A DNA stretch of 10,866 nt, taken from positions 27,082 through 37,947 of the forward strand of contig NZOF01000184.1 in assembly GCA_002695185.1 (NCBI GenBank). The letters run 5' to 3'. Below, piece by piece: positions 5,456-10,866 of the stretch. The notes beneath the pieces are model-generated. The model did no database searches, had not been told where the DNA came from, and was given only the letters and a program-made list of their open reading frames with translations. This stretch comes from Erythrobacter sp. GTDB taxonomy: Bacteria; Pseudomonadota; Alphaproteobacteria; Sphingomonadales; Sphingomonadaceae. A program made the translations under genes and the position numbers. Numbering within the stretch: the stretch's first letter is position 1; the number at the start of each line of letters is the position of its first letter.

Positions 5456-7162
5456 CTATTCCAGAGCGTCCGCAGTCTTCACCAACTCGACGAACTCCTG
5501 ACGGAAGAAATCGCTCTGGCGACCAGCGAGGTTCGCTATGTTGGCATAGCTGAACTCGGCAAGCATCGGATCTCCCCGCAGTTTCTGCCCGAATGCTGCG
5601 ACCGCGCTTGCAAAGGCAAAGTCGCCTCTAGGTGCGCGATCGGTTTTTAGAGCGCTGGTAGGCAGGGTGTAACTGATCAGTTTGGACGTATCCTCATCGG
5701 GCAGCTTGTAGCGCAGTTTGATATACGCCGCCTCTGCCGCGAGCTGGGTTGCGCGTGCGTCGGGCTTGCCTTCGTACCGGCGGTCGGCAACCCAGCCTTC
5801 GGCACCTGCGGGCACCACTTCATAGAGGGCAGTGACCTGGTGGCCTGCGCCGATGTCCCCCGCATCCACCGCATCATTATCGAAATCCTCTTCGCGCAGA
5901 ATGCGGTTTTCATATCCTATCAGGCGATACTGGCTCACCACGGCAGGGTTGAATTCCACCTGGATCTTCACGTCCTTGGCAATGGTGAAAAGCGTCGCAC
6001 CCATCTCGTCGCCAAGAACCTTGCGGGCTTCGATCGCGCTGTCGATATAGGCGTAATTGCCGTTACCGTTATCGGCGATCTGCTCCATCATGGCATCATT
6101 GAGATTGCCGCGACCAAAGCCGAGGACCGTCAGCGTGGTTCCGCTTTCGCGCTTCTGCTCGATCAGCTGGATAAGCGTGTCCTTGTCGGAAATGCCGACA
6201 TTGAAATCGCCATCGGTTGCCAGGATTACCCGGTTCACACCGCCTTCGATCCGGTTGGCTTCGGCAAGCGAATAGGCAAGCTGGATGCCAGCGCCTCCTG
6301 CCGTCGAGCCACCAGCATTCAAGCGCGTGATAGCGTCTTTGATCCGGGCTTCGCTATTGGTCGGTTCGAGCACTACCCCTGCCGCCCCGGCATAGACCAC
6401 GATCGAGACGCGGTCCTCCTCGGTCAATTGCCCCGCCAGCTGCCGCATCGCCGTTTTCACCAACGGCAATTTGTCCGGGCTCGACATCGAACCGGAGACG
6501 TCGAGGAGAAAGACGAGATTGGCAGGCTGCCGCGATTGGTGCGGGAGTTCGTACCCGGCCAGTCCAATCCGCACGAGCCGTGTGTTCGCATCCCACGGCG
6601 TTGCCGCCACATCGGTGTTGACCGAGAACGGCCGGGTGCGATCTTCGGGCAGATCGTAATCATAGCGGAAGTAGTTGATGAATTCTTCGGTACGAGCTGC
6701 GGCCTGTGGCGGTAACGAGCCTTCGCTTATGAAACGGCGGGCGTTGGCATAGGAGGCGGTGTCCACGTCGACTGAAAAGGTCGAGACCGGTTCGCTGGCG
6801 ACCAGTTTTACCGAAGAGATTTCTTCGCCGTCATACTGGTCCCTGCTTGGCGGGGAGGGGACGAAGACCGGAGGAAAATAGCGATATGTCGCATCGCTGG
6901 CTGCAGCGCTCTCACTACCGGTCGCAGCCTGCCCTGGGGTTCCGACAGGAGATGCACTGACAGAGATCGTGGCTTGGGATGCCATGGCACCTAATGGCGG
7001 TGGAGGCGGCGGCGGTGGTGGTGGTGGCGGAGGCGTAGGCTTATCGCTTGCGGCCTGTTGAGCATCGCTGCTTCTTTGCTGTAACTCTTCTTTATCGTTC
7101 GTGGCACAGCCGGTTGTAATCGCCAGCATGGCGCAGGCCGTTGCCAATCCAGAATACCTCAT
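5456..7162 (-). CDS. VWA-domain lipoprotein, YfbK family
   Basis: The 568-residue protein begins with a lipoprotein signal peptide ending ITTGC, with Cys19 lipidated and Ala at +2, so probably sent to the outer membrane. Then come a Gln/Ser-rich stretch, 13 consecutive prolines (44-56), a Ser/Ala linker to about 92, and the YfbK-type N-terminal segment (about 115-210). The von Willebrand A domain (about 214-390) has an intact metal site: DVSGS (221-225), Thr287 and Asp317. The DUF3520-like C-terminal part ends at ALE. The VWA metal site normally binds a partner protein through Mg2+, but the ligand is unknown here. The start was chosen for the signal peptide and the GGGGGA just upstream; 19 more open codons lie ahead. 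Codon choice seems less uniform than in the neighbours (for example TTA at Leu57 and AGA at Arg512). It may be transcribed with the OmpA-family gene 41 bases downstream. Confidence 0.9.
   Translation of the reverse strand: MRYSGLATACAMLAITTGCATNDKEELQQRSSDAQQAASDKPTPPPPPPPPPPPPPLGAMASQATISVSASPVGTPGQAATGSESAAASDATYRYFPPVFVPSPPSRDQYDGEEISSVKLVASEPVSTFSVDVDTASYANARRFISEGSLPPQAAARTEEFINYFRYDYDLPEDRTRPFSVNTDVAATPWDANTRLVRIGLAGYELPHQSRQPANLVFLLDVSGSMSSPDKLPLVKTAMRQLAGQLTEEDRVSIVVYAGAAGVVLEPTNSEARIKDAITRLNAGGSTAGGAGIQLAYSLAEANRIEGGVNRVILATDGDFNVGISDKDTLIQLIEQKRESGTTLTVLGFGRGNLNDAMMEQIADNGNGNYAYIDSAIEARKVLGDEMGATLFTIAKDVKIQVEFNPAVVSQYRLIGYENRILREEDFDNDAVDAGDIGAGHQVTALYEVVPAGAEGWVADRRYEGKPDARATQLAAEAAYIKLRYKLPDEDTSKLISYTLPTSALKTDRAPRGDFAFASAVAAFGQKLRGDPMLAEFSYANIANLAGRQSDFFRQEFVELVKTADALE
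6995..7033 (-). repeat. NGG/CCN triplet repeat encoding 13 prolines
   Basis: Thirteen consecutive CCN codons (CCA, CCG and CCT mixed) follow one Thr codon in the lipoprotein gene. The third bases vary, so this is not a pure microsatellite and selection for the amino acid is likely. Its position just after the lipid anchor suits a stiff spacer. Long proline runs usually need EF-P for translation. Confidence 0.85.
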
Positions 7163-7209
7163 GCCAATCCCCCAAGTTCCAACCTGGACATGGGTTGCAT
7201 AGAAAACTC

Positions 7210-7236
7210 GCCAATGCACCCCTAATTCCGATTGGC
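7210..7236 (-). terminator. Possible weak terminator after the flippase-like gene
   Basis: Right after the flippase-like stop codon, GCCAAT (minus strand, 7236-7231) and ATTGGC (7215-7210) can pair around a 15-base loop, followed by GAG and a TTTTC run. The stem is short and the loop long, so the case is weak. The 76-base gap must also contain any promoter of the VWA lipoprotein gene. Confidence 0.3.
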
Positions 7237-7238
7237 TA

Positions 7239-8741
7239 TTAAGGCAGTACTTCTTCGGCTTCTTTCTTTTTCTTGCTGAAGAGAACGCGATCTTCCGGCC
7301 CGAAGCCGCGTTTCCAGATCACGAAGCCGTATGTCGCAAGGATTGCGGGGACACCCAGCGCCAGTTCGGCCCATTCGGGCAAATAGGTAGCCAGGTAGCC
7401 CACCAGCGTCGCCGGCGCGGCAGCATAGACGAGCGCCCAGCGCCAGTTGTTGATCCCGTGGCCGAGGATTTTGGTCAGCAGCAGCGCCTTGACCAGGCTG
7501 GCCACGCCGAGCGCGATCATCAACGCCATGGCTGCGGCGGCTGCCTTGAACGGCTCGCCATAGCCGTAAGCCATGACCACCTTGATAAGGATGATGGTAA
7601 GCACCGCCTGAAGCGCGATCGTGGCGATCGAAATCCACAGATTGCGGACCCGCGCGACATAGACCAGCACTGCTTCGGAAACCACGGCGGTGGCCGCCAC
7701 CACCTCGGCCAGCAGCAGGAAGGCCAGCGCCCCTGTGCCGCCAACCGCATCCGGCCCGAACAGGCCCATGATCGCCTCGCCCGGCACGCCTAGCGCCAGC
7801 CCGATGCCCGCTTGAGCGGCGATGATCCAGAAGCCGACCTGGCAGACCTGTTTGGCAATGGCTTCGTAATTCTTGGTCTTCAGGTTTTTCGTAATGACCG
7901 GGCCAAGTATGGGCTCGAAGCTGGTCTTCAGCTTCTGCGGCAGGCTGGCGACCTGCTGCGCCATGTAATAGACGCCGACGGCAGACGGGGCGGCGAACAG
8001 GCCGAGAATGAACACGTCGACCCGGCGCGTGCCCCATTCAATCGCGTCGGCAGTCGCCAGCGGCAGGGCGCGCAGGACGATCTTGCCCATGTAGTCGGGG
8101 CTGGGCCGCCAGCCCAGCGGCTTGCCATAGCTGCGGACGAATGCCCACACGCCGGTGGCAAGGCCTGCATAGATCGACACGAGATAGGCCATCGACAGGC
8201 CCGAATCCGAAAGGGCAGGCACGAAATAGAACGCGCCCGCCATGATCGAGATGGTCCATGGCTCCACGATTGCCCGCGCGCGGACCGTGGTGGCGATATC
8301 GTATTTATAGGCCTGCGCGGCCAGCACGATTTCAGTCAGCGCGTACCCCGGAATGGCCAGCACGATGAGCCGGTCGAGCTCGGTATATTCGCCGCTAGGG
8401 AAGAGCGGGGCGGGCACCAGCCAGAAGAAGGCCGCAGCGATCCCGGAGAAGAGCAGCGCGAGCAGCATCCCGTCATAGACGAGATTGGCAGGGTGGTATT
8501 TCTCGCCATCGGCCAAACGCTGGGCGAGGCCGCGCTTTTCGCCCATGGCGCAGATCAGCGCGGTCAGCTCGACCACGACCAGCGCGGAAGCAAAACGCCC
8601 GGTAGCGTCGAGGCCGTAGAGACGGCCCGCGATGAAGAGGAAGGGGATGCGCGCCAGCAGCCTCAGCAGGAAGCCGAGGACATTCTGCTTGCCGCCTTTG
8701 GCCAGGGCGGACAGGTCTTCGTCATTGGTGGTGGCTGTCAC
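7239..8741 (-). CDS. Multi-pass oligosaccharide/lipid flippase-like membrane protein
   Basis: The 500-residue protein has a dozen or more hydrophobic segments and the overall look of the MOP flippase superfamily (Wzx/PST-type polysaccharide exporters, MurJ). The first helix follows a charged start (GGKQNVLGFLLRLLARIPFLFIAGRLYG), and a central amphipathic region (QQVASLPQKLKTSFEPILGPVI) is typical of PST-type exporters. It would flip a lipid-linked sugar across the inner membrane; the substrate cannot be read from the sequence. No glycosyltransferase gene lies in the window. The C-terminus is a short lysine-rich tail (SKKKKEAEEVLP). It starts at GTG, which overlaps the gpsA stop as GTGA, with AGGA 9 bases upstream inside gpsA. 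That coupling supports the GTG start and co-expression with gpsA and tsaD. Confidence 0.85.
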   Translation of the reverse strand: MTATTNDEDLSALAKGGKQNVLGFLLRLLARIPFLFIAGRLYGLDATGRFASALVVVELTALICAMGEKRGLAQRLADGEKYHPANLVYDGMLLALLFSGIAAAFFWLVPAPLFPSGEYTELDRLIVLAIPGYALTEIVLAAQAYKYDIATTVRARAIVEPWTISIMAGAFYFVPALSDSGLSMAYLVSIYAGLATGVWAFVRSYGKPLGWRPSPDYMGKIVLRALPLATADAIEWGTRRVDVFILGLFAAPSAVGVYYMAQQVASLPQKLKTSFEPILGPVITKNLKTKNYEAIAKQVCQVGFWIIAAQAGIGLALGVPGEAIMGLFGPDAVGGTGALAFLLLAEVVAATAVVSEAVLVYVARVRNLWISIATIALQAVLTIILIKVVMAYGYGEPFKAAAAAMALMIALGVASLVKALLLTKILGHGINNWRWALVYAAAPATLVGYLATYLPEWAELALGVPAILATYGFVIWKRGFGPEDRVLFSKKKKEAEEVLP

Positions 8742-9727
8742 CCGCCGGGTTCCTGCTCGGCTTTCAGCGGGCGTGCCAGCAGGCCCTGCACGACTTCGCG
8801 CGGATTATCGCCCCGTAGCAGGTCATAGACTGCGGTGACGATCGGCATGGCGATGCCATGGCGCGCCGCAAGTTCCACCAGCACCGGCGCGGTATGCGCG
8901 CCTTCGGCCACGGTGCGGCGATCGGCCATCAGTTCCGCGGCGCTCTTGCCTTCGCCAAGCGCCTTGCCGAGCGAGAAATTGCGGCTGGAGGTGGAGGAAC
9001 AGGTAAGGACGAGATCGCCCAGACCGCACAGGCCGGTGAGCGTTTCCGCCTTGGCGCCCTTTTCCTCGCCGAAGCGGAGCATTTCGGCATAGCCGCGCGC
9101 GATCAGGGCAGCGCGGGCGTTCTGGCCAAGCTGCAGCCCGTCGACCACGCCGCAGGCAATGGCTAGCACGTTCTTCACCGCGCCGCCGATCTCCGCGCCG
9201 GTCACGTCGTCGGAATAATAGGGCCGGAAGGTCTGGCGGGCGATGGCAGGGGAAATGCGCTTCCACTGCGCCTGCCTGCCGCCACATGCGAGCGTCACGG
9301 CGGCGGGCAATCCGGCGGCCACTTCATGGGCGAAGGTCGGGCCGGACAGCACGGCGATGTCGCTGCCGGATGCGGTATCACGGGCGACCTGGTTCATCAG
9401 ACGGCCCGTCCCGGCCTCGATCCCCTTGGAACACAAAATGAGATCGCGTGGATGGGCGGGCATGGCTTCGAGCACGCTGCCCATATGCTGCGCCGGAGTG
9501 ACCACCAGCAGCACGTCGAGATTGGCCATTTCGGCAAGATCGTCGGTCGCGCGGATGCTTTCGGCCAGTCTGGCGCTGGGAAGGTAGGTCGCATTGGTGC
9601 GGCTGGAGTTGATCTCATCCACCAGCGCGGCCTCGCGCGCCCACAGCAGCACGTCGCTGCCATCGCTCGCCACCATCTGCGCCAGCGCCGTGCCCCAGGC
9701 ACCGGCACCCAGAACCCCCACCTTCAT
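8738..9727 (-). CDS. gpsA: Glycerol-3-phosphate dehydrogenase [NAD(P)+]
   Basis: Reduces dihydroxyacetone phosphate to sn-glycerol 3-phosphate, the backbone for phospholipid synthesis, in the cytosol. At 329 residues it has normal length. Visible motifs are the nucleotide-binding [10 protein letters not shown] (7-16), LCSKGIE (98-104), [12 protein letters not shown] (128-139), [12 protein letters not shown] (182-193) with catalytic Lys185, and the substrate region [11 protein letters not shown] ... SRN (235-250). An AGGAG with 7-base spacing precedes the ATG. The start overlaps the tsaD stop as ATGA and its own stop overlaps the flippase-like start as GTGA, so three genes are translationally coupled. 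All key residues are present. Confidence 0.96.
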   Translation of the reverse strand: MKVGVLGAGAWGTALAQMVASDGSDVLLWAREAALVDEINSSRTNATYLPSARLAESIRATDDLAEMANLDVLLVVTPAQHMGSVLEAMPAHPRDLILCSKGIEAGTGRLMNQVARDTASGSDIAVLSGPTFAHEVAAGLPAAVTLACGGRQAQWKRISPAIARQTFRPYYSDDVTGAEIGGAVKNVLAIACGVVDGLQLGQNARAALIARGYAEMLRFGEEKGAKAETLTGLCGLGDLVLTCSSTSSRNFSLGKALGEGKSAAELMADRRTVAEGAHTAPVLVELAARHGIAMPIVTAVYDLLRGDNPREVVQGLLARPLKAEQEPGG

Positions 9728-10764
9728 GCCTTTACTCCTGCCCCGCGCACCGGTTCGGCGCTGGCGTCGAGTGGCCAGCGCGGCCGTGCCGATATGTCGA
9801 GCGGATCGGGCGCGAAGTCAGGCAGCGCCAGCCGTTCGATCCCCGCCCATGCGATCATGGCCGCATTGTCGGTACACAGCTTTGGCGGCGGCGCGGTAAA
9901 GCGCATGCCGTGCTTTTGGGCGAGTTCTTCCAACGCCGCGCGCACGGAAGCATTGGCTGCCACGCCCCCCGCCACAACCAAAGTCTCGCAATCCTGCATT
10001 TCCGCCAGCGCGATCCGTAGCCGGTCAGTCACGCAATCGATCGCCGCCTGCTGGAAACTCGCGGCGATATCGGCGGGCTGATATTTGCCGCTGTCATGCG
10101 CGCGCAGAACGGCGCTCTTGAGACCCGCAAAGCTGAAGTGCGGTTCGCCGCTGCCGACCATCGGGCGGGGCAGGGGCACCGCGCCCGCGTCGCCTTCCTT
10201 CGCCGCGCGTTCCACCGCCGGGCCGCCGGGAAAGCCGAGGCCGAGGATCTTGGCCGTCTTGTCGAAGGCTTCGCCCAGCGCATCGTCGATCGTGGTGGCG
10301 AGGCGGCGATAGTGCCCCACGCCATCGACACGCAGGATCTGGCAATGCCCGCCCGAAACGAGCAGCAGGGCATAGGGAAATTGCAGCTCGCCATCCGCCA
10401 GCCGCGGGCTGAGCGCGTGGCCTTCGAGATGGTTGACCGCGATCAGCGGGACATTGCTCGCCATGGCAAGCGCCTTGGCACTGACGAGGCCTACCATCAC
10501 CCCGCCGATCAGGCCGGGGCCGGCAGTGGCGGCAATCCCGTCCAGATCGCCCAGCGCAACATCGGCATCGCCCAGCACCGCCTCGATCATGGGGGCAAGC
10601 CGTTCGGCATGGGCGCGCGCGGCGATTTCGGGGACCACGCCGCCGAAGGGCGCATGCTCTTCATCCTGCGAGGCAATGCGCTGCGCCACGATGCGCCGAT
10701 CCCCGTCGACCACGGCCACGGCGGTTTCGTCGCAGGAACTTTCTATGCCCAGAACCAGTGTCAT
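9724..10764 (-). CDS. tsaD: tRNA N6-adenosine threonylcarbamoyltransferase
   Basis: Transfers the threonylcarbamoyl group onto A37 of ANN-decoding tRNAs (t6A), working with TsaB, TsaC and TsaE in the cytosol. The 346-residue protein carries the ASKHA-fold features of the Kae1/TsaD family: [10 protein letters not shown] (6-15), HAERLAP (52-58), the metal histidines in NHLEGH (His112, His116), LLLVSGGH (133-140), [19 protein letters not shown] (164-182), [12 protein letters not shown] (264-275) and the metal/nucleotide aspartate in CTDNAAMIA (Asp299). AAGGGA precedes the ATG by 7 bases. It is the first gene of the leftward operon, only 45 bases from divergent hemC, so the two share a promoter region. 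The C-terminal tail of about 20 residues is loose and probably unimportant. Confidence 0.97.
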   Translation of the reverse strand: MTLVLGIESSCDETAVAVVDGDRRIVAQRIASQDEEHAPFGGVVPEIAARAHAERLAPMIEAVLGDADVALGDLDGIAATAGPGLIGGVMVGLVSAKALAMASNVPLIAVNHLEGHALSPRLADGELQFPYALLLVSGGHCQILRVDGVGHYRRLATTIDDALGEAFDKTAKILGLGFPGGPAVERAAKEGDAGAVPLPRPMVGSGEPHFSFAGLKSAVLRAHDSGKYQPADIAASFQQAAIDCVTDRLRIALAEMQDCETLVVAGGVAANASVRAALEELAQKHGMRFTAPPPKLCTDNAAMIAWAGIERLALPDFAPDPLDISARPRWPLDASAEPVRGAGVKA

Positions 10765-10809
10765 TGCGCTTTCCCTTAGCGTTATCGCTCGCTAGGGCAA
10801 GCGCGCGCC
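10765..10809. promoter_or_regulatory. Divergent tsaD/hemC promoter gap
   Basis: Only 45 bases separate the two divergent start codons, so both ribosome sites and at least part of the promoters must lie here or inside the opposite gene. I could not place -10 or -35 boxes with confidence. The gap is largely filled by the inverted repeat at 10773-10797. Confidence 0.5.
10773..10797. repeat. Inverted repeat between tsaD and hemC
   Basis: CCCTTAGCG (10773-10781) and CGCTAGGG (10790-10797) are inverted copies differing by one missing base, around an 8-base centre. One arm covers the tsaD ribosome site. It could be an operator shared by both genes or a leader hairpin limiting tsaD translation. Neither is shown. 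Confidence 0.4.
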
Positions 10810-10866
10810 ATGTCAGACAGAACGCCAGCACCCGCTCCCTTCCGCCTTGGAACCCGCCGCTCACCG
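10810..10866 (+). CDS. hemC: Porphobilinogen deaminase (hydroxymethylbilane synthase), N-terminus only
   Basis: Joins four porphobilinogen units into hydroxymethylbilane in haem and tetrapyrrole synthesis. Only 19 codons are in the window, ending ...PFRLGTRRSP, which is the start of the family's conserved N-terminal strand (xRIGTRxSPLAL). The place opposite tsaD fits an arrangement I recall from many alphaproteobacteria. The upstream ribosome site is weak (AGGGCAAG). With so little sequence the call depends on this motif plus context. Confidence 0.85.
   Translation, partial: MSDRTPAPAPFRLGTRRSP

Noticed and set aside
5840..6715. Plus-strand open frame of 291 codons
   Set aside because: It is antisense to the VWA domain of the lipoprotein gene, whose motifs are intact; no ribosome site or family character.
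7163..7219. Earlier start for the VWA lipoprotein (19 extra codons)
   Set aside because: It would bury the signal peptide and lipobox inside the protein; the inner ATG gives a normal lipoprotein signal.
7812..8828. Long open frame on the plus strand (338 codons)
   Set aside because: It lies antisense to the flippase-like gene and the end of gpsA, has no recognisable motif and is rich in Arg, Gln, His and Gly, as expected of a shadow frame in GC-rich coding DNA.

Overview
The window reads as ordinary chromosomal DNA from a GC-rich alphaproteobacterium. Protein character suggests the Sphingomonadales, probably near Erythrobacteraceae or Sphingomonadaceae. This rests on the style of GcdH, TsaD, GpsA and MaiA, on a divergent tsaD/hemC pair, on an EcfG-type stress promoter and on a stand-alone receiver protein, not on a database search. 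Apart from the first 57 bases of hemC at the right edge, every gene I can support is on the minus strand, so the window is described in transcription order from right to left.

Right part (7239-10866): hemC (tetrapyrrole synthesis, plus strand, cut by the edge) diverges from a tight operon tsaD > gpsA > multi-pass flippase-like membrane protein. Both junctions in that operon are 4-base stop/start overlaps (ATGA and GTGA), so translational coupling is likely. A near-perfect inverted repeat fills the 45-base divergent gap.

Middle part (3985-7162): a cell-envelope cluster. It starts with a 568-residue lipoprotein with a 13-proline linker and a von Willebrand A domain of the YfbK type. Next come an inner-membrane anchored protein with a BON-like stretch and an OmpA-type peptidoglycan-binding domain, a 41-residue single-helix membrane peptide, and a 185-residue membrane-tethered protein ending in a helix-hairpin-helix domain. 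The last three are almost certainly co-transcribed (12-base gap, then a 4-base overlap). The function of the cluster is unknown to me and it is the most open biology in the window.

Stress/metal part (3073-3980): a single-domain response regulator preceded by a strong match to the alphaproteobacterial general-stress (EcfG) promoter. Its divergent FATGUY-like C-terminal half recalls the SdrG type of regulator. Behind a perfect 8-bp hairpin lies a 128-residue protein with 16 cysteines, resembling the cytosolic four-helix-bundle copper storage proteins (Csp3).

Left part (1-2873): a glutaryl-CoA dehydrogenase (lysine/tryptophan catabolism), then maiA > fahA, the last two steps of tyrosine/homogentisate breakdown. 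fahA runs off the left edge.

I saw no tRNA, rRNA, CRISPR array, insertion sequence or phage gene. No intergenic gap exceeds 210 bases.
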